Shown here piece by piece: positions 18,524 to 25,076 of a stretch of 64,000 nt of DNA. Position 1 is the first letter of the stretch, and the number at the start of each line of letters is the position of its first letter. The DNA is taken from positions 1 through 64,000 of the forward strand of contig CBDFML010000009.1 in the NCBI GenBank assembly GCA_965249645.1, read 5' to 3'. The DNA is from CAVOEB01 sp965249645 (GTDB taxonomy: Bacteria; Pseudomonadota; Alphaproteobacteria; UBA828; JAPUJA01). The notes under the pieces were generated by a model. That model worked only from the letters and a program-made list of their open reading frames with translations. It was not told where the DNA came from and did not search any database. Both the position numbers and the translations under genes were made by a program.

Positions 18524-19222
18524 ATGATAGAGCTCTACTCTTTCATCACGCCGAACGGGCGCAAGGCCCACATCATGCTCGAGGAGTGCGGGCTGGCCTA
18601 CCGCGCCCATGCGGTCAATCTGCTCGCCGGCGAGCAGTTCAAGCCGGCCTTCCTCAATATCTCGCCCAACAACAAGATCCCCGCGATCGTCGACACCAAG
18701 GGGCCGGGGGGGCGCGCTTACGCGCTCTTCGAATCCGGCGCGATCCTGACTTATCTTGCGGAGAAGTCGGGCAGGTTCCTGCCCAAGCAGGGCCGTGCGC
18801 GCTTCGACGTGATCGAGTGGCTCAGTTTTCAGATGGCGAACACCGGGCCCATGTTCGGCCAGGCTCATCATTTTCGCGAGTTCGCACCCGAAAAACTGCC
18901 CTACGCTATCGCGCGCTACAGTGCCGAGGCGAACCGGCTCTACGGCGTGCTGAACAAGCGGCTCGGGGGGCGAATCTACATCTGCGGGCGTTACTCCATC
19001 GCCAATATCGCGAGCTACGCCTGGGTCGATTACCATGCCCACCTGGGTGTCGCGATCGAGGATTACCCCAACGTCAAGCGCTGGCTCGCGCGCATGGCAG
19101 CGCGGCCGGGGGTTCGGCGCGGCATGGCGGTGATGGCCGAATGGGATGCGAAGGTCGAGGAGCTTTTAAGCGCGCGGGCGCAAGAGGCGCTGCACGGCAA
19201 GGCCCAGTACAAGCGGCGTTGA
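18524..19222 (+). CDS. Glutathione S-transferase family protein, copy 2
   Basis: This 232-residue paralogue of the gene just upstream has the same layout: ELYSFITPNGRKAHIMLEE opening, ALFESGAILTYLAEK and YSIANIASYAWVD. It starts 32 bases after copy 1. The two are clearly a tandem duplication, but many surface and C-terminal residues differ, so they may handle different substrates or form a heterodimer. It probably has the same oxidoreductase chemistry as copy 1. Confidence 0.9.
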   Translation: MIELYSFITPNGRKAHIMLEECGLAYRAHAVNLLAGEQFKPAFLNISPNNKIPAIVDTKGPGGRAYALFESGAILTYLAEKSGRFLPKQGRARFDVIEWLSFQMANTGPMFGQAHHFREFAPEKLPYAIARYSAEANRLYGVLNKRLGGRIYICGRYSIANIASYAWVDYHAHLGVAIEDYPNVKRWLARMAARPGVRRGMAVMAEWDAKVEELLSARAQEALHGKAQYKRR

Positions 19223-19241
19223 GGCAGGGAAGGTTTGAGCT

Positions 19242-19586
19242 ATGGGTGTCTATGTTCTTTACCTGGTGAAATACGACAATGCCCAGAAGGCGGGCATGAT
19301 CGCCGACGAAGCCGTGCGCGACCGCGCCGCGGTGCATAAAAAGGCGATCGCCGATTTCGGCGGCACCCCGATCGCCCAGTTCGGCAGCTACGGCGAGTAC
19401 GACATGATCTATATCTACGAGATGCCCGACGAAAAGGCGCTGGCCGCCAACCTGCACCTGACCGATGCCTTCGGGCTGGCCAAGTACTGCAAGGCGATCC
19501 CGCTTATGAGCAACGAGGATTTCACCCGCTCGCTTGCGCTCGCGGCCTCGACCGAGACCGGCTATGGGCCCGCCACCGAGGGCTAA
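19242..19586 (+). CDS. GYD-domain protein
   Basis: The 114 residues form a dimeric alpha-beta-barrel type fold. FGSYGEYDMIYIYEMPD contains the Gly-Glu-Tyr-Asp signature for which the family is named. GYD proteins are small cytoplasmic proteins of unknown role, often next to redox or catabolic genes. It starts 19 bases after the second GST gene and so is probably cotranscribed with the pair. It is the last intact core gene before the tRNA and the island. Confidence 0.8.
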   Translation: MGVYVLYLVKYDNAQKAGMIADEAVRDRAAVHKKAIADFGGTPIAQFGSYGEYDMIYIYEMPDEKALAANLHLTDAFGLAKYCKAIPLMSNEDFTRSLALAASTETGYGPATEG

Positions 19587-19656
19587 GACGCTCCGGTCGA
19601 TTGACAGTCCCGCAGCGCGCCGATAGAACCAAACCCGCTCCGAGAGGGGCTGCGTG

Positions 19657-19749
19657 GGAGGGATGGCCGAGTGGTCGAAGGCGGCGGTTTGCTAAACCGT
19701 TATAGGGTCAAAAGCTCTATCGAGGGTTCGAATCCCTCTCCCTCCGCCA
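19657..19749 (+). tRNA. tRNA-Ser (anticodon GCU)
   Basis: The acceptor stem GGAGGGA pairs with TCCCTCC, followed by discriminator G and an encoded CCA. The anticodon loop TTGCTAA gives GCU, a long variable arm (TATAGGGTCAAAAGCTCTATC region) marks a class II serine tRNA, and the T-arm is GAGGG-TTCGAAT-CCCTC. A decayed integrase ends only 10 bases downstream, so the 3' end of this tRNA is the likely attachment site of the island that follows. Confidence 0.96.
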
Positions 19750-19759
19750 TTTCAATGAC

Positions 19760-20071
19760 TTAAGGGTCTTTCGGATCGTCTCTGGAAGGCCCCGAACCGT
19801 TGGACCTGTTCCCAATTTTGGCCGTGACCTTGGCCACTTCTTCGTGCTGATCGTCGGTCAGGTTGAACAGGTACATCTCGGTCGTCTTGACGCTCGAATG
19901 GCCCAGTTGCTTCTGCAGCTCGTAAATATTCCCGTCCCCTCTGAGAAAGTCCCGGGCGTACTTATGGCGCAGATCGTGGAAGCGAATCGAGACCTTAGCC
20001 CGCTCCCTGAGCTTGGCGTAGAGCGCCGAGACGTTGCGGTAGCGATCGCCATCATCCTTCCAGAAGACCCA
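19760..20071 (-). pseudogene. Tyrosine recombinase (integrase), C-terminal fragment
   Basis: Only the last roughly 100 residues of a phage-type integrase remain. IRFHDLRHKYARD supplies the His-x-x-Arg box and QLGHSSVKTTEMYLF the second His and the nucleophilic Tyr. Upstream the frame runs into sequence that is not integrase but an IS21-like end starting at 20072, so the N-terminal and core-binding domains are lost. It points toward the tRNA-Ser gene, the usual position of an integrase at attL. It should be inactive. Confidence 0.85.
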
Positions 20072-20140
20072 TGTCAATGGCGGAGCAAAAAGGGACCACC
20101 GTGGCGGTGTAAGAAGGGACCACTTGGCGGCTGCGGGCTT
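20072..20140. mobile_element. IS21-like terminal remnant
   Basis: Starting at TGTCAATGGCGG, the segment holds two copies of a GGCGG(A/T)G(C/T)AA(A/G)AAGGGACCAC-type repeat (about 20080-20099 and 20103-20122). Multiple terminal repeats of this kind beginning TGT are characteristic of IS21-family ends. No istA or istB lies nearby, so this is a solo end left by deletion. It interrupts the integrase fragment on one side and abuts a tail-protein scrap on the other. Confidence 0.55.
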
Positions 20141-20156
20141 GTCCCCGTAGTCCATG

Positions 20157-20195
20157 GGAGGGCCCCGCGTGCACGAGGCCGACCAGGCCGCCTGA
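20157..20195 (+). pseudogene. 3' scrap of a phage tail (TipJ-like) gene
   Basis: The last codons read RVHEADQAA and stop at 20193-20195, matching in place and context the end of the tail protein at 28838 (RVHTADLAT). Downstream sequence (CGGCGTTGCAGCATCGGAGA) is shared with the second module. So copy 1 of the lysis module once also followed a tail gene, now removed by the deletion that left the IS21-like end. Confidence 0.55.
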
Positions 20196-20289
20196 GCCGC
20201 CGCCCCAACCCGAAGGATATCCGCCGCCAACCGACCCGTCCTCCGGGACAGGCGGTTCGTCGCGGCGTTGCAGCATCGGAGACCCACAA

Positions 20290-20502
20290 GTGACCGAAAC
20301 CCATCTCATCGAGATCGAGCGGGTGCGCTCGGAGGCCGCACGGCATCTCGCGGAGCACGAAATCGCCTGCGAGCGGCGCTACGGCGAGCTGCAGGCGCAG
20401 CTCACCAAGATCGAGGCGCTCCACAACCGTAACACGCGGCTGCTCTATGTCGTGCTCGCCGTCGCCACCCGCGCCTTCTGGCCGGCGCTGTTCGGGGGCT
20501 GA
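20290..20502 (+). CDS. Small phage membrane-anchored protein, copy 1
   Basis: The 70 residues start at GTG 20290 after CGGAGA. The N-terminal two thirds are a charged helix (IEIERVRSEAARHLAEHE), probably coiled coil, and the C-terminus is one membrane segment (LLYVVLAVATRAFWPALF). It is nearly identical to the protein at 28928-29152 but lacks four residues in the membrane part. Position before a holin and a lysozyme suggests a role in lysis or tail assembly; no function is established. Confidence 0.7.
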   Translation: MTETHLIEIERVRSEAARHLAEHEIACERRYGELQAQLTKIEALHNRNTRLLYVVLAVATRAFWPALFGG

Positions 20503-20627
20503 AGTCGCCTGACGTGGCTCGCGAGCGTCTCGCGCCGCGCAATTCCCCTTACACACCCGACCCAACACCGACCGGGCCGTAGCCCCGACCGGGTGGTCCT
20601 CATGCTCAATCCATTCCGAGGTTCGCG

Positions 20628-21092
20628 ATGCTGACCCTACTCGGCAGTCTACTGGGATTCGCCACCAGCGCCATTCCCGACATCATGTCCCTGTTCCGCG
20701 AGCGGGCGGACCGCAAGCACGAGCTCGCGGTGCTCGACCGCCAGATGGAGCAGATGTGGCTCGGCCACACCCAGCGCCTCGAGGAGATCGAGGTCCAGGC
20801 CGACGTCGCCGAGAGCCAGGCGCTCTACAAGCACGATGCAGCGTTGAGCGGCAGCAGCCGATGGGTAGACGGCCTTCGCGCCTCGGTCCGCCCGCTGATC
20901 ACCTACGCCTTCTTCATCCTGTTTGCCTCCGTCAAGGGCTCCGGCCTCTATCTGCTGATCGTGGTCGAGGGCCTGCTCATCGCCGAGGCCCTGCCGCGCA
21001 TCTGGGACCCCGAGACCCAGGCGCTGTTCGCCGCCGTGATGAGCTTCTGGTTCGGCAACCGCACGCTGTCCAAGCTCCGCGAGCGGCGCTGA
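20628..21092 (+). CDS. 3TM holin (GTA-holin type), copy 1
   Basis: The 154 residues have an N-terminal hydrophobic stretch (LLGSLLGFATSAIPDI), a central charged helix (HELAVLDRQMEQMW) and two C-terminal membrane segments (ITYAFFILFASVKGSGLY; LLIVVEGLLIAEALP). This matches the three-transmembrane holin family found in gene transfer agents and alphaproteobacterial phages. It should make inner-membrane holes that release the lysozyme encoded four bases downstream. Intact, with a near-identical twin at 29305. Confidence 0.8.
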   Translation: MLTLLGSLLGFATSAIPDIMSLFRERADRKHELAVLDRQMEQMWLGHTQRLEEIEVQADVAESQALYKHDAALSGSSRWVDGLRASVRPLITYAFFILFASVKGSGLYLLIVVEGLLIAEALPRIWDPETQALFAAVMSFWFGNRTLSKLRERR

Positions 21093-21096
21093 GGTC

Positions 21097-21537
21097 ATGC
21101 GCCATCTCACAGACGACGGTCTCGCGCTGATCAAGCGCTTCGAGGGCTTCGCGCCCGAGATCTATATCTGCCCGGGCGGCTGGCCGACCATCGGTTACGG
21201 TCACGTGGTGCGAGACGACGAGCGCGAGAGGTTCGCGAACGGCATCGACGAAGCGACGGCCGAGGAGCTGCTGCGCCGCGATGTCGAGGTCGCCGAGCGC
21301 GCCGTGCTGCGACTCATCCGGGTGCCGCTCGCGGACGGCCGGTTCGATGCACTCTGCTCCTTCGCCTTCAACCTCGGCGCCGGTGCGCTGCAGCGCTCGA
21401 CATTGAGGCGGAAAGTGAACCGCGAGGAGCACGGAGCCGTGCCGGATGAGTTCCGACGCTGGGTCTGGGCCGGCGGCCGGAAGCTCAAGGGGCTGATCCG
21501 GCGGCGGGAGGCGGAGGCGGAGCTGTACGCGGGTTAA
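21097..21537 (+). CDS. Phage lysozyme (glycoside hydrolase 24), copy 1
   Basis: The 146-residue endolysin has the catalytic Glu in KRFEGF at residue 16, Cys25 in the second position and Thr31 in TIGYGH, the E-x8-(D/C)-x5-T arrangement of T4/P22-type lysozymes. SFAFNLGAGALQRSTL and FRRWVWAGGRKLKGL complete the fold. No signal peptide is seen, so export should depend on the upstream holin. It follows the holin by four bases. A second full copy lies at 29774 and scraps at about 22791 and 34152. Confidence 0.92.
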   Translation: MRHLTDDGLALIKRFEGFAPEIYICPGGWPTIGYGHVVRDDERERFANGIDEATAEELLRRDVEVAERAVLRLIRVPLADGRFDALCSFAFNLGAGALQRSTLRRKVNREEHGAVPDEFRRWVWAGGRKLKGLIRRREAEAELYAG

Positions 21538-21572
21538 CCAGGTGTGGGTGCCCAACTCGGACCGCACGCAGA

Positions 21573-22607
21573 TCAGTTTGAACCGCCGGCTCGTGTCTCG
21601 ATACGTTGCAAGAGAGAGATGCCGAGCTCCTGTGCCTCCGCAATTTGCGCGGCGGTCATGCCTTGCCGGATAATGCCTTTGACTTTTTTGGCCTGTTCAC
21701 TTTCTTGCGCGGCTGCAAGATTAATCCAGGCAAAGGCTCGGACATAATCCTCCGGCACGCCCTCGCCTTTGGCGTACATGACACCGAGGTTGTATTGGGC
21801 CTCGGCCCGCCCCTGCTCGGCGGCCTTGCGGTACCACTTCACGGCCTCGGCATCGTCCTCCGGTACGCCGTAGCCTTTGTCATACATGACACCGAGGTTG
21901 TATTGGGCCTCGGCCTGCCCCTGCTCGGCGGCCTTGCGGTACCACTTCACGGCCTCGGCATCGTCCTCCGGCACGCCCTCGCCTTTGGCGTACTTGACAC
22001 CGAGATTGTATTGGGCCTCGGCCTGCCCCTGCTCGGCGGCCTTGCGGTACCACTTCACGGCCTCGGCATCGTCCTCCGGTACGCCGTCGCCGGTGTCATA
22101 CATGAGCCCGAGGTTGAACTGGGCGCGGGCGTAGCCCTGCTCGGCGGCCTTGCGGTACCACTTCACGACCTCGGCATCGTCCTCCGGCACGCCGTCGCCG
22201 GTGTCATACATGAGCCCGAGGTTGTGTTGGGCCTCGGCCTGCCCCTGCTCGGCGGCCTTGCGGTACCACTTCACGGCCTCGGCATCGTCCTCCGGCACGC
22301 CCTCGCCTTTGGCGTACTTGACACCGAGATTGTATTGGGCCTCGGCGTCTCCCTGCTCGGCGGCCTTGCGGTACCACGTCACGGCCGCAGCATCGTCCTC
22401 CGGCACGCCGTCGCCGTTGGCGTACATGAGCCCGAGGTTGAACTGGGCCTCGGCGTGCTCCTGCTCGGCAAGCGGCAACCACTCTTTGAAAGCAGTTGCG
22501 TAGTCGCCCCTCTCATAAGCTTCCACACCCGCCAGAAAGTCGGCTGCGGCCACCGACGACCAGAGCAAGATCGGCACGATTAACAGCAGATTGACGATTG
22601 GTTTCAT
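21573..22607 (-). CDS. SEL1-repeat protein with signal peptide
   Basis: The 344 residues start at ATG 22607; a longer frame from 22655 begins inside an inverted repeat and is unlikely. The N-terminus KPIVNLLLIVPILLWSSVAAA is a secretion signal, so the protein is periplasmic or lipid-exposed. Seven 36-residue SEL1/TPR-like repeats follow (pattern AEAQYNLGVMY, DGVPEDDAEAVKWYRKAAEQG), then a Gln/Ala-rich cap. Such proteins scaffold protein-protein contacts. Repeat units are almost identical at DNA level. It lies inside the island, on the strand opposite the lysis genes. Confidence 0.88.
   Translation of the reverse strand: MKPIVNLLLIVPILLWSSVAAADFLAGVEAYERGDYATAFKEWLPLAEQEHAEAQFNLGLMYANGDGVPEDDAAAVTWYRKAAEQGDAEAQYNLGVKYAKGEGVPEDDAEAVKWYRKAAEQGQAEAQHNLGLMYDTGDGVPEDDAEVVKWYRKAAEQGYARAQFNLGLMYDTGDGVPEDDAEAVKWYRKAAEQGQAEAQYNLGVKYAKGEGVPEDDAEAVKWYRKAAEQGQAEAQYNLGVMYDKGYGVPEDDAEAVKWYRKAAEQGRAEAQYNLGVMYAKGEGVPEDYVRAFAWINLAAAQESEQAKKVKGIIRQGMTAAQIAEAQELGISLLQRIETRAGGSN
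21775..22480. repeat. Tandem 108-bp repeats inside the SEL1 gene
   Basis: Units recur every 108 bases, with anchor CCGAGGTTG-type sequence at about 21784, 21892, 22000, 22108, 22216, 22324 and 22432. Each carries GCGGCCTTGCGGTACCA. The near identity at synonymous sites shows recent expansion or gene conversion. Unit number is likely to vary between strains. Confidence 0.85.
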
Positions 22608-22630
22608 TACGTTGGTTGTCCCAAAAAAGC

Positions 22631-22872
22631 GGCCTGCCCCCATCAGGTGGTCCACGGCTTATGAGAGAGTTGGGCGCGCGGATTGAGTTGAAGGGCCGGC
22701 CGGAGCCCATCAACAGAGTAGGTCGGTTCTTCAACGTTGGGCAATACAGTTTCTGGTGCCGGTGGTTGATATCCGAGTGAGCTGTGCGATCGGAGGGGCT
22801 GATCCGCCGGCAAGCGGCGGAGGCAGCGCCAAACTCTAACTTAAGCGGTGGACCACTTAATGGGGGCAGGCC
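22631..22872. repeat. 242-bp segment bounded by 32-bp inverted repeats
   Basis: Left arm 22631-22662 begins GGCCTGCCCCCAT and contains GGTGGTCCAC; right arm 22841-22872 is its inverted counterpart with four mismatches. A third, solo copy of the same arm lies at 41238-41271. The arms look like ends of an insertion sequence (the TGxCCTGCCCCC start recurs at the IS3-type element at 24524), so this may be a miniature non-autonomous element. It encloses a lysozyme 3' scrap near 22791-22836. The first codons of both flanking open frames fall in the arms. Confidence 0.65.
22791..22836 (+). pseudogene. Lysozyme 3'-end scrap
   Basis: Translation gives EGLIRRQAAEAAPNS before further codons, aligning with the last 15 residues of the lysozyme at 21097-21537 (KGLIRRREAEAELYAG). 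It sits just inside the right arm of the inverted-repeat segment. The match is short, but both its DNA and its position within a locus rich in lysozyme copies support it. Confidence 0.5.
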
Positions 22873-22907
22873 ATTATGATTCTTATGAAAGCTGGGATGA
22901 GAAGCCT

Positions 22908-23792
22908 ATGATCACTAGTCCGCGCCGATGGGGCATCCTTGACGATTACGGACCGCTCAAGAACGTGCTCCTGGGTACGCCTAAATTCTACCGTTGGATC
23001 GATGCCGGTCCAATCACCATGCGGACGCTGAACAATCAGGAACACACGGGCGTCGAATTCAACCTCCAGACGGCCATGTCGCAGCACGCCGAGATGGTTT
23101 CGATCTACGAGTCTAACGGTGTCACCTGCCATTATCTGGATGCCGATGAGACCCTGCATCGCAATTTCTTCGCCCGCGATTCGAGCGCCATGAGCCCCTG
23201 GGGTGCGCTTATATGCCATATGCAACTCAAGAGCCGGCGTGCCGACTACGTGACCGCCATCCGCTTCTATCAGAGCAACGACATCCCGATTTGGCGCTAC
23301 GCCACTGCTGGTCACTTCGAGGGCGGCGATTTCAACATCCTGGAGCCGGGCTTTGTACTGATCGGCTACAGCGGCGAACGTTCCGAACGCGAGGGCTCAG
23401 AACAGGTGGCGGCGTGGGTGCGGGAGCAGGGATGGGAGGCAGTGGTGGCACCCATCTCGCGGGAGTTCGTGCACATGGACGGCCTGGTGGTGCCGCTTGC
23501 GCCGAAGCTGCTCGTGGCCTGCGTCGGCGCGCTGGAGGATTGGTTGGTGACGCTGCTTCGCGGGCGCGGCTTCGATTTCGTCGAGGTCGGCTATGCGGAA
23601 GCTAAGAACCTCGGTGTCAACCTCGTGGCGCTCGGCAACGACCGCGTGCTCTCGATGCGCGGGGCGAAGGACTTGAACGCGCGCATGCGCGCCTTGGGGT
23701 TCGAAGTGTACGATCCGGACATGTCGATGTTCACCCTGGGCGGCGGCGGCGTCCATTGCCTGTGTCAGGCACTTTACCGGGAAGAGGTATAG
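22908..23792 (+). CDS. Arginine deiminase/amidinotransferase-family enzyme
   Basis: About 294 residues in the guanidino-group-modifying fold. FFARDSS holds the substrate-binding Asp, HFEGGDFNI the acidic substrate ligand, FVHMDGLV the catalytic His, and GGGGVHCLCQAL the nucleophilic Cys near the end. Members hydrolyse arginine or dimethylarginine, or transfer amidino groups; length and motifs fit a deiminase/DDAH-like hydrolase, and the exact substrate is unclear. I chose ATG 22908; the frame extends to 22848 only through the inverted-repeat arm. No arcB or arcC neighbour is present. Confidence 0.82.
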   Translation: MITSPRRWGILDDYGPLKNVLLGTPKFYRWIDAGPITMRTLNNQEHTGVEFNLQTAMSQHAEMVSIYESNGVTCHYLDADETLHRNFFARDSSAMSPWGALICHMQLKSRRADYVTAIRFYQSNDIPIWRYATAGHFEGGDFNILEPGFVLIGYSGERSEREGSEQVAAWVREQGWEAVVAPISREFVHMDGLVVPLAPKLLVACVGALEDWLVTLLRGRGFDFVEVGYAEAKNLGVNLVALGNDRVLSMRGAKDLNARMRALGFEVYDPDMSMFTLGGGGVHCLCQALYREEV

Positions 23793-24112
23793 ACGAATTG
23801 AGGAACAGCCGCAGGACAAGGGCGTGGGCGGCCGGTGCCGGCAGCGCCCGTTCTTGAAAGATGGCGAAGATCGTGCGATGCGCTGCCGTCGCTAGCTCGC
23901 ATTGCAATGGCGAGCGAGGGTCCGTTCGAAAAAAAGAGAGGGCGATGCCGGGGCATCGCCCATCTCACACAGCCTCACCTAAGCACCGATTAGACCCGTC
24001 GCTACGAACGCTTTTTCCCGCACGAACCGTCCACAACGGTTCGGAGAACATGAGCACCGGCGTCGTAGCGACTACCGGTGCCCTACTGCATCCAGAAACC
24101 GCATCTGTGCGT
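23793..24112. other. Intergenic region between convergent genes
   Basis: About 320 bases between the deiminase gene and the end of the ImmA/IrrE-like fragment. Apart from the terminator hairpin at 23930-23961, I see nothing in it. Confidence 0.4.
23930..23961 (-). terminator. Rho-independent terminator, minus strand
   Basis: GGGCGATGCC (23940-23949) and GGCATCGCCC (23952-23961) form a 10-base perfect stem with a tiny loop. Read on the minus strand it is followed by TCTCTTTTTTTT. It should end transcription of the ImmA/IrrE-like gene, whose stop is at 24113. This is the clearest intrinsic terminator in the window. Confidence 0.75.
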
Positions 24113-24523
24113 TCAATCCCGGGTCCATCGGTAGCGAACCTTGAGGCCATTGAGGTGGGTCCAGGGAACGAGACCGGCATGCTGGAGCATCCCGACGACG
24201 ATACCCGGCGCGACCCCCTGCTCGTCGGCAAAGGCGCAGACCTCCGCCTTGCTTTGTGGCGATTTTGCGACGAACCTCTCCCAATCCGCGCGTGCGACGA
24301 GGGCGTTGACAGCCCAATCATTCGCTTCGCTCTCGAGATCGGCACCTCCATCATTGGCTCCCTCTACGAAGATAAATTTCTTGCTGTGAAGCAGGAGGTG
24401 TGCCGCCTCGTGAAAAAAGCTGAACCAGAGATGATCGTCCGACTTGTGACGTGCGCTCAACTGGATCACGGCTTTTCGAGGTGAAAGCCACCAAGCAGCA
24501 CCGCTCAGCGCGGTCTTTGGCAG
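24113..24523 (-). pseudogene. ImmA/IrrE family metallo-endopeptidase, 5'-truncated
   Basis: The frame reads LPKTALSGAAWWLSPRKAV and continues through FSFFHEAAHLLLHS (zinc-binding His-Glu-x-x-His) to ESEANDWA (third ligand region), ending in a short helical tail. This is the C-terminal part of the HigA-type antitoxin/ImmA-IrrE fusion proteins, which regulate mobile elements or toxin modules by cleaving a repressor. The N-terminal HTH part is missing: the frame runs straight into the IS3-type left end at 24524. A good terminator follows it. Peptidase activity without a start is unlikely. Confidence 0.85.
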
Positions 24524-24589
24524 TGTCCTGCCCCCTTATAACTGTGCCACGTAATTCGTGATTTTCTACGAAGCTGTGGAGGTATTGGG

Positions 24590-24877
24590 ATGGCAAGGAA
24601 GCGATATAGCGATGAGGATGTATTGAATTTGCTGCGTCAGATTGAGCTCAGTGTGGCGTCTGGCAGCAGTGTAGAGACGGCCTGCCGCTCAGCCGGCATC
24701 AGCGATGCGACATATTACAATTGGCGCAAGAAGTACGGCGGGATGGGCAAGTCACAGCTTCAGGAGCTCAAGGGCCTTGAGAAGGAGAACACCCGCCTCA
24801 AGAGAATTGTTGCGGATCTTGAACTGGACAAGCTGATCCTCAAGGAGAGCCTCGATTACCTAAAGCCGAAGGTCTGA
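24590..24877 (+). CDS. IS3-family transposase OrfA
   Basis: The 95-residue DNA-binding subunit has a helix-turn-helix (VETACRSAGISDATYYNWR), then a leucine-zipper-like helix (LEKENTRLKRIVADLELDK) ending LKESLDYLKPKV. Such OrfA proteins bind the inverted repeats and form the OrfAB transposase through a -1 ribosomal frameshift. It looks intact, starting at ATG 24590 with GGAGG upstream. Confidence 0.9.
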   Translation: MARKRYSDEDVLNLLRQIELSVASGSSVETACRSAGISDATYYNWRKKYGGMGKSQLQELKGLEKENTRLKRIVADLELDKLILKESLDYLKPKV

Positions 24878-25076
24878 CGATTGCCGATCTGCGTCAGGCT
24901 GTAGTCCATGTGCGTCAGAAGCTCGGGCCATCCGAGCGGCGGGCTTGCAGAACGATCGGCGTGGCACGCTCCACACAGCGCTATGAGGCATCCCCAGGAG
25001 ATGATGACAGCCTTCGGCTGGCTGTGGTCAGACTGGCAAAGCACTATGGCCGCTATGGCTACAGGAAGATCGCCGA

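Noticed and set aside
21775..22480. Regular repeats resembling a CRISPR array
   Set aside because: The 108-base period has no spacers, units are coding throughout, and they translate to SEL1 repeats.
22607..22907. Shared N-terminal sequence MDHLMGAG in the SEL1 protein and the deiminase
   Set aside because: It comes from the two inverted-repeat arms read outward, not from protein homology; the true starts are downstream.
23861..24484. 207-codon plus-strand frame after the deiminase
   Set aside because: It overlaps the ImmA/IrrE fragment in antisense; the minus strand carries the HEAAH motif and a terminator in its direction.
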